64,000 bases of DNA from Kribbella caucasensis (GCF_004361855.1 NZ_SNWQ01000013.1:62001-126000); one strand, 5' to 3'; positions 54,081 through 62,706 are shown, counted from the stretch's first letter. Program-made: numbers and translations. The notes: a model not told the origin generated them from the letters alone.

Positions 54081-55442
54081 TCAGATGCAGGCCGTCAAGC
54101 CTTCGAAGACTCCGGTGCGGAGGGATTTGGTGCGGCCGAAGGCGCCGCCTCGGTCCATTCGGCGGCCGTCGTCGGTGAAGGTGCTGGCGATGATCGCGGT
54201 GAGGGCCTCGTCGAGGTCGCCGGGGGACAGCGGTGAGCTGGCCAGATCACCCGCCGCCAGGGAAGCGATCCAGGCCCCGGTGAAACAGTCGCGTTGGAGC
54301 CCCGCGCGCTGCCCAGTCGTCGGCAGACCCGCCTGCGCCTGGGCAGCCTGCCCCCACGCATCACTGAGCGCGGCACCCGTCGCGAGGTCTCCAATCCGTG
54401 CGTGGAGTGCGGCGAGTTGCGTCGTCAGCAGATCAACGGTCGACGTCGCCGCGCAGTACTCGACCAGGCGCTCGTCCTCCGGATCCTGGTCACCTGGACA
54501 CTCCGGCAGCCGGTCAGCCTGCACCGGACGAAGGGTCGGCGACGAGAAGCTCCTGCCTGCCGCGATCCGGCGTACGGCGGTTGCCCAGAACGTATCGAGA
54601 TTCCCGGACAGCACCTGGACGGTCTGGGCGAATGGCAGATTGCCCCCGGACTGCGCCTCGGCCTCAGTCCGGAACGGCAGCTCGGTGGTGACGACACCTT
54701 CCGACGGGAACGACGCGCACCGGCCGGCGCCTTGCTCATAGCCAGTCTGGAACGCGTTGACGCGGTCGAAACCGAGTCCGTGGGCCTGCGCCGCCGCAGC
54801 GGTTGTGCCCGGCTGGTCGCGCAGTACGAGGACTGTGGCGACGGCACTGTCGAGGGCGCCGTCGGTGATGACGACCGGATCGTCCTGGCTCGTCTCGGCG
54901 AAGCGGATCCAGGAACCGGCGAAGCAGTCGGCCTGGAGTTCGATCACGACCGAGCGGGCCTGTACGGCGGCGCGGGCCTGGATGGCGTGACCAACCTCGT
55001 GCGCGAGCACGATCGCGGGGGCGATACTGCCGAACTGGTTCGCGAGCTGTGGGAACAGGCCGGCCGCGTCCCAGGCGATGAAGTCGTCGGCCGGGCAGTA
55101 GAAGGCGTTGCCGCGGAGGTCCTGGTAGGTCTGCCGCTGGCCGGAGCAGGAGAAGGGTTCGCTCTCCGGTGTCTTGGGCTGGAAACCGCCGGCAAGTTCG
55201 ATGAAGGTGCGCTGGTAGGTGGTGGGGAGTTCGCCGGTCCAGTAGGTGATCAGGCTCTGCTGGGCGGTCCTGGTGATGTCGTCGACGGCCGCGCTGGGAC
55301 GGCCGAGTTCGATCCGATCGGTCGGTGGTTCGTCCTGGCGGGCGGGCGAGACGATGATGATGACCACGATCAGGGCCGCGACGATCGCGACCAGCACCAG
55401 CGAGCTCGCCGCGCCCAGCTGGCGGCGGTTCGAGGTTTGCAT
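54081..55442 (-). CDS. Membrane-anchored neutral zinc metallopeptidase (YpfJ family) with extra C-terminal half
   Basis: A 453-residue protein with one N-terminal membrane helix (about 8-32) and an extracytoplasmic zinc domain. It matches the YpfJ/zn-peptidase family: FYCPADDFIAWD, H148-E149-x-x-H152 in LAHEVGHAIQARAA and the third-ligand segment VIELQADCFAGSW. After about residue 300 the protein continues for another 150 residues that recapitulate the tail of the first half (GLQRDCFTGAWIASLAAG then a similar aspartate-rich helix) but without an HExxH. It therefore looks like a partial internal duplication that lost the catalytic motif. ATG 55442 opens directly into the anchor. Substrate unknown. 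It is convergent with the LigD gene, 12 bases apart. Confidence 0.85.
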   Translation of the reverse strand: MQTSNRRQLGAASSLVLVAIVAALIVVIIIVSPARQDEPPTDRIELGRPSAAVDDITRTAQQSLITYWTGELPTTYQRTFIELAGGFQPKTPESEPFSCSGQRQTYQDLRGNAFYCPADDFIAWDAAGLFPQLANQFGSIAPAIVLAHEVGHAIQARAAVQARSVVIELQADCFAGSWIRFAETSQDDPVVITDGALDSAVATVLVLRDQPGTTAAAAQAHGLGFDRVNAFQTGYEQGAGRCASFPSEGVVTTELPFRTEAEAQSGGNLPFAQTVQVLSGNLDTFWATAVRRIAAGRSFSSPTLRPVQADRLPECPGDQDPEDERLVEYCAATSTVDLLTTQLAALHARIGDLATGAALSDAWGQAAQAQAGLPTTGQRAGLQRDCFTGAWIASLAAGDLASSPLSPGDLDEALTAIIASTFTDDGRRMDRGGAFGRTKSLRTGVFEGLTACI

Positions 55443-55518
55443 GGCTGGCCCCTGTCTGCTCGACGGCCAGGCAGGCACCGCTATCTCCTGGCGAGAACCA
55501 TCATCCGCCGGAACAGCC

Positions 55519-56274
55519 TCAGAGTGCGCGCAGGAAGCCGCCGTCGACCGGGATCATCGCGCCGGTGACGTAGGAGGCAGCGGGGGAGAGGATGAAGGCG
55601 GCGGCCCGGCCGAACTCCTCGGGGCTGCCGTAGCGGCGGAGCGGGATGAGCTTCTCGGCGGTACGACGAGCCGCCTCGGGGTCGCCTGCCCGGCCGTCGA
55701 GCTCGCGAAGCCGGTCGGTCGCGATCCGGCCGGGGAGCAGGCCGTTGACGCGGATGCCGTTCGGTCCCAGCTCGTCGGCGAGGGTCTTCGCGACCATCGC
55801 GAGCCCGGGGCGCAGACCGTTCGAGATCGCCAGGTTGGTCAGTGGCGCCTTCACCGACGACGAGAGCACGAACGCGATCGACGTCCCCTCGGCACCGGAC
55901 CGGGCGACCGATCGCGCGATCCGCAGTCCGCCCAGGAAAACGCTGTCGAAAGCGGCCCGCCAGTCGTCCTCGTCGGTCTCCAGCGCCGTCCCCGGACGCG
56001 GTCCGCCGACGCTGATCAGGGCGCCGTGCAGCTCGCCCCACTTGGCGATCGCGGTCGCGGCGAGCCGTTCCGCGCTCTCCGGGTCGGCGTTGTCGACCGG
56101 TATACCGACCACGTTGCTGCCCAGCTCGGCGGCGGCCTGCGCGATCGACTGCTCGTTCCGGCTGGAGATCACCAGCCGCGCGCCTTCGGCGGCAAGCACC
56201 TTCGCTGTGGCGAAGCCGAGTCCACCGCTGGCACCGGTGACGATGTACGTGCGATCGCGAAGTCCGAGGTCCAC
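55519..56274 (-). CDS. Short-chain dehydrogenase/reductase lacking the usual YxxxK pair
   Basis: A 251-residue SDR-fold protein. The cofactor motif TGASGGLG is intact and VDNADPESAERLA, SVGGPRPG, LSSSVKAPL, NGIRVNGLLPGRIATDR and YVTGAMIPVDGGFLRAL match the FabG-like group. Where the catalytic tyrosine and lysine are expected, the sequence reads LAISNGLRPGLAMVAKTL, so Tyr is Asn and the active Lys is Arg. Similar Y-less SDRs exist in actinobacteria, and activity is uncertain. The GTG at 56274 gives the standard VDLGLRD start, with CAGGAT seven bases upstream. ATG 56283 is an alternative three codons longer. Confidence 0.85.
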   Translation of the reverse strand: MDLGLRDRTYIVTGASGGLGFATAKVLAAEGARLVISSRNEQSIAQAAAELGSNVVGIPVDNADPESAERLAATAIAKWGELHGALISVGGPRPGTALETDEDDWRAAFDSVFLGGLRIARSVARSGAEGTSIAFVLSSSVKAPLTNLAISNGLRPGLAMVAKTLADELGPNGIRVNGLLPGRIATDRLRELDGRAGDPEAARRTAEKLIPLRRYGSPEEFGRAAAFILSPAASYVTGAMIPVDGGFLRAL

Positions 56275-56383
56275 GGCAACCATCCTGCCGTACTACGCTC
56301 CGGCCCGCTTCCGCGCGCGCCGCGTCGGCCCGGCGACGTCTCATTCCATGGACGTGCTGGTGGCCGTCGGCAAACACTCGAAA

Positions 56384-57196
56384 CTAGTTGCGCACGGCAA
56401 CATCAGCGTCGGCCCCGGACTCAGGTTCCGACTCGGCCCCGGACTCTGGTTCAGCGGGATCGGCTGGTTCCTTGGACTTTCGGACGTCCTGCCTGGAGAA
56501 GTAGACGAGCCCTCCGACCGCGAGCAGGGCGAAGAAGAACCACTGCAGCGCGTAGAAGAAGTGCGGCCCGTTGTCGATCTCCGGCCCTGGGAAACCATCG
56601 AATGCCGGGTCGGCCGCCGGCTCCTGGTGATCCACCGTCAGGTACCCGTCGTACAACTTCAGCCCCAGCGCCGCGCCGTACTCGGGTCCGTTGATGAGCC
56701 GGGCGGTCCCGTCGACCGGCGTACCGCCACTCGTGTGCCCGCCCCGCTCGCTTCGCCGTACCCGACCGGTGACCGTGACGTCCCCACTCGGCACAGCGGG
56801 CACGGAAGCCGGTGCGAGCTCGCCACCTTGGCGCGGCAAGAACCCTCGATCGACCAGCACCGCGGTCCCGTCCGCCATCACCAGCGGTGTGACGATCTCG
56901 AACCCGGGCCGGTCGTCCACGTTCCGATAGCGGACGACCACCTGCTTGGTCGCGTCGTAACGCCCAGTCACGACCGCGGTACGCCAGTCGTGCTGCTCAC
57001 CGACGACATGGTCCGGACCAACGATCTCGGCCAGTGGCGTCGGCGCAGCCGCGAGGTTGCTCCGGGTGACCTCGTTGCGCGCCTCCCGTTCCTGCAGCCG
57101 GTGGAGCTGCCAACGGCCGAGCTGAACGCAGGCCCCGGCGAGCACCAGGATCACCAGCGCGGCCCCGAACCACCGGACATTCATCAAGCGACGCAC
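56384..57196 (-). CDS. SURF1 family protein (cytochrome oxidase assembly)
   Basis: A 270-residue protein with the two-transmembrane SURF1 layout: an N-terminal helix (about 8-26) with GRWQLHRLQEREARNE just after it, an external domain (WRTAVVTGRYD, VLVDRGFLP, HFFYALQWFFFALLAVGG), the second helix near residue 220-240 and an acidic, disordered C-terminal tail (Glu/Ser/Pro/Ala). SURF1 helps insert heme a into cytochrome oxidase. The highly acidic tail is an actinobacterial extension. It is divergent from moaA. The GTG start lies seven bases from TTAAGT, a weak -10. Confidence 0.9.
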   Translation of the reverse strand: MRRLMNVRWFGAALVILVLAGACVQLGRWQLHRLQEREARNEVTRSNLAAAPTPLAEIVGPDHVVGEQHDWRTAVVTGRYDATKQVVVRYRNVDDRPGFEIVTPLVMADGTAVLVDRGFLPRQGGELAPASVPAVPSGDVTVTGRVRRSERGGHTSGGTPVDGTARLINGPEYGAALGLKLYDGYLTVDHQEPAADPAFDGFPGPEIDNGPHFFYALQWFFFALLAVGGLVYFSRQDVRKSKEPADPAEPESGAESEPESGADADVAVRN

Positions 57197-57252
57197 GCTT
57201 CGAACTTAAGCCATGACGTAGAACACATCGCGCTCGACCGCCCCCGCAGACG

Positions 57253-57258
57253 TACGCT
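57253..57258 (+). promoter_or_regulatory. -10 element of a leaderless promoter (moaA)
   Basis: TACGCT is followed by seven bases and GTG at 57266. Confidence 0.65.
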
Positions 57259-57265
57259 TACGAAG

Positions 57266-58276
57266 GTGACGACCACGACGCAGCTTGGCCTGGCCGACAA
57301 TTACGGCCGGCTCGCAACCGATCTCAGGGTGTCCCTGACCGACCGGTGCAACCTGCGCTGCAGCTACTGCATGCCCGAGGAAGGCCTCGACTGGCTGCCC
57401 AAACCCGAGCTGCTGACCGACGACGAAGTGGTCCGCCTGGTCTCCGTCGCGGTCACCCTGCTCGGCGTCGACGAAATCCGCTTCACCGGTGGCGAGCCGC
57501 TGCTCCGGCGCGGTCTGGTCGACATCGTTGCCCGGACGACGCAACTCCTGCCCCGGCCGCAGGTGTCCCTCACCACCAACGGAATCGGGCTGGCCCGGCA
57601 GGCCGTGGCGCTCCGCGAGGCCGGCCTGGACCGGGTCAACGTCAGCCTGGACACGATCCGGCCGGACACCTTCCAGCAACTCGCCCGGCGGGACCGGTTG
57701 AACGACGTCATCGCCGGTCTCGAGGCGGCCCAGGCGGCCGGCCTGACCCCGGTGAAGGTGAACGCCGTCCTGATGCGCGGCGTGAACGACCAGCAGGCAC
57801 CGGAGCTGCTCGAGTACTGCCTGGACCACGGCTACGAGCTGCGTTTCATCGAGCAGATGCCGCTGGACGCGCAACACGGCTGGAACCGGGCGACCATGGT
57901 CACCGCCGACGAGATCCTCGCCCAGCTCGGCGACCGCTTCGGGCTGGAGCCGACGGACGCGGCGGCCCGGGGGAGTGCGCCGGCGGAGTCCTTCACCGTC
58001 CGAGGCGGGCCGCAGACAGTCGGCATCATCGCGTCGGTGACCCGGCCGTTCTGCGGCGACTGCGACCGGGTCCGGCTGACCGCCGACGGCCAGGTCCGGG
58101 ACTGCCTGTTCGCCCGGACCGAGTCCGATCTCCGGACAGCACTGCGCGGAGGGGCCGATGACGAGGAACTCGCCGAACGCTGGCGGAAAGCGATGCGCGG
58201 CAAGCTTCCGGGGCACGGGATCGCCGATCCGACCTTCCTGCAACCCGCCCGGCCGATGTCAGCCATCGGCGGCTGA
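57266..58276 (+). CDS. moaA: GTP 3',8-cyclase (molybdenum cofactor biosynthesis)
   Basis: A radical-SAM enzyme starting molybdenum cofactor synthesis by cyclising GTP. The 336-residue protein has the N-terminal 4Fe-4S motif C28-x3-C32-x2-C35 (CNLRCSYC), FTGGEPLLRRGL, NVSLDTI, the second cluster cysteines in PFCGDCDRVRLTADGQVRDCLF, and the C-terminal double glycine (SAIGG) needed for activity. The GTG start fits the leaderless pattern and the family N-terminus. No other moa genes are adjacent. Confidence 0.96.
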   Translation: MTTTTQLGLADNYGRLATDLRVSLTDRCNLRCSYCMPEEGLDWLPKPELLTDDEVVRLVSVAVTLLGVDEIRFTGGEPLLRRGLVDIVARTTQLLPRPQVSLTTNGIGLARQAVALREAGLDRVNVSLDTIRPDTFQQLARRDRLNDVIAGLEAAQAAGLTPVKVNAVLMRGVNDQQAPELLEYCLDHGYELRFIEQMPLDAQHGWNRATMVTADEILAQLGDRFGLEPTDAAARGSAPAESFTVRGGPQTVGIIASVTRPFCGDCDRVRLTADGQVRDCLFARTESDLRTALRGGADDEELAERWRKAMRGKLPGHGIADPTFLQPARPMSAIGG

Positions 58277-58327
58277 CAATCTAAACCGGAAATTTACTTT
58301 TTCGCCCGTAACGCTGTCGTTGTAAAG

Positions 58328-58534
58328 TCACCCGGCAACGAAAGGGTCGACTTCCCGCAGGAATGACCGGCGGGCCAGGAAGTCGCTCAGACTCTCCTTG
58401 TGCTGATCGCAGGCCAGCCAGGTCTTGCGCCGATCAGGGGTGTGGATCTTGGGGTTGTTCCACCGCAGCGCCCAGGTCGCCTGTTCGCCGCATCCCCTTG
58501 CAGAGCACGTGGACGGCAGTTCTTCTTCGGTCAT
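58328..58534 (-). CDS. Small conserved actinobacterial cysteine-rich protein (often mislabelled acetone carboxylase)
   Basis: A 68-residue protein with CSARGCGEQATWALRWNNPKIH and TPDRRKTWLACDQHKESLSDFLARRSFLREV. The pattern C-x4-C, then C-x2-H, suggests one zinc-ribbon-like site. Homologues are frequent in actinobacteria and in some databases carry the name acetone carboxylase, which does not fit such a tiny protein. ATG 58534 has AGGAA upstream. A TTG at 58558 would add eight residues but is less typical. Function unknown. Confidence 0.8.
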   Translation of the reverse strand: MTEEELPSTCSARGCGEQATWALRWNNPKIHTPDRRKTWLACDQHKESLSDFLARRSFLREVDPFVAG

Positions 58535-58710
58535 CGGCAATTGTTCCTGATGGCTCAATAATCAAAAGTCTGGGGAAATGAAGCGACGTCGGACAGCCAC
58601 GGGGGGAGCCGTCCGACGCCGCATCAAGACCCTGAATTCCATCCGTGAACTTCAGAGCACGCGGGAGATTCTGACACGAATCAGTCTTGAGAATCCAGTC
58701 CCGACGCGGA

Positions 58711-59046
58711 TCACTTTTCGGTGTCGTCTCCCGGGCCTGGTTCGGACCTCTGATCGGGGTCGAGTTGCGGACGGCCGGGAGCCAGATAGGCGTCCGCGCT
58801 GGCCACACTGACCGTCTTCCGCGCGTTCGCCAGCACCACCGCGACGTACGGCAGGAAGATCGCCGCCACGACGAACATCCACCGCCATGGCGAGGGGGTC
58901 AGCACCGCCAGCACGAAGCAGACGATCCGGATCGACATCATCCAGGCGTAGCGCGCGATCCGGCTGTCCAGATCCTCGGACCGGCCGGGCTGCGCAGTGG
59001 TCACCGAGATGACCGTTTCGTGGTCCCGTCCACGTCGACGCGGCAT
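58711..59046 (-). CDS. DUF3099 family small membrane protein
   Basis: A 111-residue protein with a charged N-terminus (RRRGRDHETVISVTTAQPGRSEDLDSRIARYAWMMSIR), two predicted helices (about 38-57 and 60-72) and a polar C-terminal tail ending DDTEK. It matches the actinobacterial DUF3099 family, function unknown. ATG 59046 has a strong GAGGAGG ribosome-binding site. Confidence 0.88.
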   Translation of the reverse strand: MPRRRGRDHETVISVTTAQPGRSEDLDSRIARYAWMMSIRIVCFVLAVLTPSPWRWMFVVAAIFLPYVAVVLANARKTVSVASADAYLAPGRPQLDPDQRSEPGPGDDTEK

Positions 59047-59120
59047 CTATCCTCCTCACCAGGAACAACGGTACGCCGCGGCTCCCAGCGCCGCTGCGGC
59101 CACCTTCGAAGGGAACAGCG

Positions 59121-59333
59121 ATGACGGATCGCACGTACCGGGTCAGCGAGATCGTGGGCACATCGAAGGAAGGGGTCGACCAGGCGATCAAGAACGGGAT
59201 CAAGCGGGCCGGCGAGACGCTGCGGCACCTGGACTGGTTCGAGGTGACCGAGGTTCGCGGCCACATCGTCGACAACGAGATCGACCACTACCAGGTCGGC
59301 CTCAAGGTCGGATTCCGGCTCGAAGACTCCTGA
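59121..59333 (+). CDS. Dodecin family flavin-storage protein
   Basis: A 70-residue protein with the one-helix, three-strand dodecin fold: TYRVSEIVGTSKEGVDQAIKNGIKRAGETLRHLDWFEVTEVRGHIVD, including the tryptophan that stacks on flavin, and YQVGLKVGFRLE. Dodecins assemble into 12-mers that bind flavins or coenzyme A. ATG 59121 follows GAAGGGAA. It is divergent from the DUF3099 gene. Confidence 0.93.
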   Translation: MTDRTYRVSEIVGTSKEGVDQAIKNGIKRAGETLRHLDWFEVTEVRGHIVDNEIDHYQVGLKVGFRLEDS

Positions 59334-59392
59334 CCGGCCGTACTCCGGCCGTGGTGGGCCGCCCGGGTCGCAGTACCGGCCAGGGCGGGCGA

Positions 59393-59398
59393 TAGCGT
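59393..59398 (+). promoter_or_regulatory. Probable -10 element of the fabG operon promoter
   Basis: TAGCGT lies 83 bases before the fabG start, predicting a leader of about 70 bases. That leader holds a tandem 24-bp repeat (59415-59462) and a GAGGGAGAG ribosome-binding site. Confidence 0.45.
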
Positions 59399-59414
59399 TC
59401 GTCCGGCAGCCAAT

Positions 59415-59462
59415 GATCGGCCCAGTGTTCGGTCCGGAGATCGGCATGGTGTTCGGCTAGTG
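59415..59462 (+). repeat. Tandem 24-bp repeat in the fabG leader
   Basis: Two adjacent 24-base units beginning GATCGGC and sharing GTGTTCGG match at about 16 of 24 positions. They lie between the predicted transcription start and fabG and could be regulator sites or chance. Confidence 0.45.
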
Positions 59463-59475
59463 AGGGAGAGTGTTC

Positions 59476-60180
59476 GTGGCTAGATCGGTACTCGTCACCG
59501 GGGGCAACCGGGGCATCGGTTACTCGATCGCGACGGCGTTCGCGGCGGCGGGCGACAAGGTCGCGGTCACCTACCGCAGCGGTGAGCCGCCGGAGGGATT
59601 CCTCGGCGTCAAGTGTGACGTCACCGACACCGAGCAGGTGGCCGCCGCGTTCGACAAGATCGAGGCCGAGCACGGCCCGGTCGAGGTGCTGGTGGCCAAC
59701 GCCGGCATCACCCGCGACACGCTCCTGCTGCGGATGTCCGACGACGACTGGGACGCCGTCATCCAGACGAACCTGACCGGCTCGTTCCGGGTCGCCAAGC
59801 GGGCCGCCAAGGGCATGCTGCGGATGCGCAAGGGCCGGATCGTCTTCATCTCCTCGGTGGTCGGCATGCTCGGCTCGCCGGGCCAGGTGAACTACGCGGC
59901 CAGCAAGTCCGGCCTGATCGGGATGGCCCGGTCGATGGCCCGTGAGCTCGGCAGCCGCGGCATCACCGCGAACGTGGTCGCGCCCGGTTTCGTCGAGACC
60001 GACATGACCGCGGTGCTGCCAGAGGAGACCCAGAAGCAGTACCTCAGCCAGATCCCGCTCGGCCGGTTCGGCCTGACCGAGGAGATCGCGAACGCCGTGA
60101 AGTGGATCGCCAGCGAGGAAGCCGGCTACATCACCGGCGCGGTGATCCCGGTCGACGGCGGCATCGGCATGGGCAACTAA
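59476..60180 (+). CDS. fabG: 3-oxoacyl-ACP reductase
   Basis: Reduces 3-oxoacyl-ACP with NADPH in type II fatty acid synthesis, equivalent to mycobacterial MabA. The 234-residue SDR has TGGNRGIG (residues 8-15), VANAGITRD, SSVVGMLGSPGQVNY with catalytic serine, Y140 and K144 (YAASK), and the C-terminal ITGAVIPVDGGIGMGN. All catalytic residues are present. GTG 59476 is favoured by GAGGGAGAG six bases upstream. GTG 59470 would add two residues. It forms an operon with fabI, 27 bases downstream, in the mabA-inhA order. Confidence 0.95.
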   Translation: MARSVLVTGGNRGIGYSIATAFAAAGDKVAVTYRSGEPPEGFLGVKCDVTDTEQVAAAFDKIEAEHGPVEVLVANAGITRDTLLLRMSDDDWDAVIQTNLTGSFRVAKRAAKGMLRMRKGRIVFISSVVGMLGSPGQVNYAASKSGLIGMARSMARELGSRGITANVVAPGFVETDMTAVLPEETQKQYLSQIPLGRFGLTEEIANAVKWIASEEAGYITGAVIPVDGGIGMGN

Positions 60181-60207
60181 CCACACTCATCCAGAAAGGG
60201 GACGCCG

Positions 60208-60978
60208 GTGGGCATCCTCGACGGCAAGCGGATCCTGGTCGCCGGAGTCACCCTCGACTCCTCGATCGGGTTCGCGACCGCGAAGGTGGCGCAGGAACAG
60301 GGCGCCACCGTGCTGATCTCGAACTTCGGCCGTGCGCTGAACATCACCAAGCGGATCGCCGGCCGGCTCCCGGTCACCCCGCCGGTGCTCGAGCTGGACG
60401 TGACCGATCCCGAGCATCTGGCCGCGCTGCCGGACGCGATCCGCGAGCACGTGGACGGCCTGGACGGTGTCGTCCACTCGATCGCGTACGGGAATCCGGA
60501 GACGATCCTCGGCGGCAAGTTCCTGGACGGTCCATGGGACGACGTGTCCCGCGCGCTGCAGGTGTCGGCGTACAGCCTGAAGGCGCTGGCGGTGACGTGT
60601 GCGCCGTTGATGGGTCGCGGTGGCAGCATCGTCGGGCTGACCTTCGACGCGACCGTGGCCTGGCCCGGGTACGACTGGATGGGGGTCGCGAAGGCGGCGC
60701 TGGAGTCCACCTCGCGGTACCTGGCCCGCGATCTCGGGCCGCAGGGGATCCGCTGCAACCTGGTCTCGGCCGGACCGCTGAAGACGCTGGCGGCGAAGGC
60801 GATCCCGGGCTTCGAGAAGTTCGAGGAGCCGTGGCTGGACCGCGCCCCGCTCGGCTGGGACCCGGCCGACCTGGAGCCGACCGGCAAGTCCATCGTCGGC
60901 CTGCTCAGCGACTTCTTCCCGGCCACCACCGGCGAGATCATCCACGTCGACGGCGGCTACCACGCGATGGGCGCGTGA
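60208..60978 (+). CDS. fabI: Enoyl-ACP reductase, InhA/FabI type
   Basis: Reduces trans-2-enoyl-ACP with NADH in the last step of each fatty acid elongation cycle. The 256-residue protein has GVTLDSSIGFATAK (cofactor binding), HSIAYGNPE, and the FabI-type active site Y155-x6-K162 (YDWMGVAK). A C-terminal substrate loop PLKTLAAKAIPGFEKFEE and GEIIHVDGGYHAMGA complete it. The GTG start has AGAAAGGGGA upstream. It is the InhA partner of fabG. Its stop overlaps the next gene by four bases (GTGA). Confidence 0.96.
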   Translation: MGILDGKRILVAGVTLDSSIGFATAKVAQEQGATVLISNFGRALNITKRIAGRLPVTPPVLELDVTDPEHLAALPDAIREHVDGLDGVVHSIAYGNPETILGGKFLDGPWDDVSRALQVSAYSLKALAVTCAPLMGRGGSIVGLTFDATVAWPGYDWMGVAKAALESTSRYLARDLGPQGIRCNLVSAGPLKTLAAKAIPGFEKFEEPWLDRAPLGWDPADLEPTGKSIVGLLSDFFPATTGEIIHVDGGYHAMGA

Positions 60979-62669
60979 TAGTGGCCCCCACATCCTTGGT
61001 GGAGCTCCGGGTTCTCGACGGAGCCAACCTGTACTTCAGCCGGGCGGCGGTCAAGCTCACTCTCGACCTGACCAGCCTGATCGACGCACCGGCGCCCCAG
61101 GCGAAGGCGTATGCCTCGGCGCTGGGGCTGGGCAGCACCCGGCCCGGCCGGATCGGTTCGGGCTTCCGGCAACGGTTCGCGATCCGGGTGGTCGGCCACA
61201 TCGTCCGGCGGATCGCCCGCGAGGCGGGGATCGGGCGGATCGGCGTACGGGTCCGGGCGGTTGCGGACGTGCACCGGCTGGTGGTCGCGTACCCGTGGGC
61301 ACACGAGGGCCGGGCCCGGGCGCTCGGCGCGGCGATCGTCGAGGTGGTCGACGCGTTCGGCTCCGACCACCTGACCGAGCTGGTCGGCACCGTCGGCGAC
61401 CGGGTCCGTAACGAGCCTGCCGGTGATCCGCCGCCGACCCTGCGGCCGAAGGTCCCGGTGGTCGCGGTCACGGGGACGAACGGCAAGACCACGACGTCGC
61501 GGATGATCGCGCACATCGGCCGCGCAGCCGGCCTGCACGTCGGCTGGTCCAGCACCGACGGCGTGTACTTCGACGGCGAGCTGGTCAAGTACGGCGACTT
61601 CTCCGGTCCGAGTGGAGCCGGCCAGGTGCTGTCCCAACCCGGTATCCAGCTCGCGGTCACCGAGACGGCCCGCGGCGGGATCCTACGGCGGGGAGTCGGG
61701 GTCGCCTACAACGACGTCTCGGTGGTCACCAACGTCACCGCGGACCACCTGGGCCTTGCCGGGATCGACACGATCGACCAGCTCGCCGAGGTGAAGGAGG
61801 TCATCACCCAGATCACCCGGCCGCGCGGGTGGTGCGTGGTGAACGGCGACGACCCGCGTACGTTCGCCATGCGGCTCGGGTCGCCGGCCAAGTGCTGGGT
61901 GTTCTCACGCGATCCCGATTCGCCGTCGATCCGGACCGTTCTGGACGAGGGCGGTCGCGCGACCACGGTCCTGGACGGGTACATCACAGTGCTCGACCAG
62001 GCGTCGGACGCCGAGGCGCTGGTCAAGGTCGTCGACGTACCGATGACGCTGTCCGGTCTGTCCCACTACAACCTGGAGAACGCGCTCGCCGCCGCCTCGG
62101 CCGCACTCGGGCTCGGTTTGCCCCGGACCGCGGTGGTCGAGGGGCTGACCTCGTTCGCGCCGAACGAGAACAACCCCGGCCGGATGAACATGTACTCCGT
62201 CCGCGACTTCACCGTGGTCATCGATCTGGCCCACAACGAGGCCGGTCTCGAGGCGCTACTGGAGATCATGAACGGCGTCCGGCAACCGGGCGGCCAGCTG
62301 CTGCTCGCATTGGGCTCGCCGGGGGACCGGGCCGACGACATGGTGTCGACGATGGGCGCGATCGGGGCCCGCGGCGCGGATCGGGTGGTGATCGGGCACA
62401 AGGACACCTACCTGCGCGGCCGGCCGCCCGAGGAGCTGGACGCCGTGTTCCGGGCGGGGACGAGTTCGGTCGGCGTCGACGACGTACCGTCCTTCCCGAC
62501 CGAGCTGGACGCGGCCAAGGCGCTGGTCGGGGAGGCCCAGCCGGGGGACGTGGTCGCGATCATGTCTCTGCAGGATCGGGCGAGTCTTGACGCCTGGTTG
62601 CGGGCCGAGGGGGCTACGGTCGATACGCCGGAGATCTTGCGCGGCAAGGTCGAGCGAGCCCAGCACTGA
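60975..62669 (+). CDS. Mur ligase/cyanophycin-synthetase-like ATP-dependent ligase of unknown substrate
   Basis: A 564-residue protein with a short N-terminal region (about 1-155) containing ELRVLDGANLYFSRAAVKLTLD and then Mur ligase central and C-terminal domains. The ATP motif is GTNGKTTTSRM (G167-K171), followed by GPSGAGQVLSQPGIQLAVTETARGG, NVTADHLG, SGLSHYNLENALAAASAALGLG and PNENNPGRMN. It resembles the ligase half of cyanophycin synthetase (which lacks an ATP-grasp domain here) and should form an amide or peptide-like bond to an unknown acceptor. The GTG at 60975 overlaps fabI by four bases, so it is translationally coupled to fatty acid synthesis genes. GTG 60981 is an alternative start. 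Confidence 0.87.
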   Translation: MIVAPTSLVELRVLDGANLYFSRAAVKLTLDLTSLIDAPAPQAKAYASALGLGSTRPGRIGSGFRQRFAIRVVGHIVRRIAREAGIGRIGVRVRAVADVHRLVVAYPWAHEGRARALGAAIVEVVDAFGSDHLTELVGTVGDRVRNEPAGDPPPTLRPKVPVVAVTGTNGKTTTSRMIAHIGRAAGLHVGWSSTDGVYFDGELVKYGDFSGPSGAGQVLSQPGIQLAVTETARGGILRRGVGVAYNDVSVVTNVTADHLGLAGIDTIDQLAEVKEVITQITRPRGWCVVNGDDPRTFAMRLGSPAKCWVFSRDPDSPSIRTVLDEGGRATTVLDGYITVLDQASDAEALVKVVDVPMTLSGLSHYNLENALAAASAALGLGLPRTAVVEGLTSFAPNENNPGRMNMYSVRDFTVVIDLAHNEAGLEALLEIMNGVRQPGGQLLLALGSPGDRADDMVSTMGAIGARGADRVVIGHKDTYLRGRPPEELDAVFRAGTSSVGVDDVPSFPTELDAAKALVGEAQPGDVVAIMSLQDRASLDAWLRAEGATVDTPEILRGKVERAQH

Positions 62670-62706
62670 GCCCCTGCCGCCCGGAGAGGGGCGGAATCGG
62701 GGTTTC

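Noticed and set aside
58578..58811. Possible 77-residue Arg-rich peptide on the plus strand
   Set aside because: The 3' half is antisense to the DUF3099 gene, and the 5' part overlaps an inverted repeat (CGTCGGAC...GTCCGACG near 58590-58617). No supporting motif.
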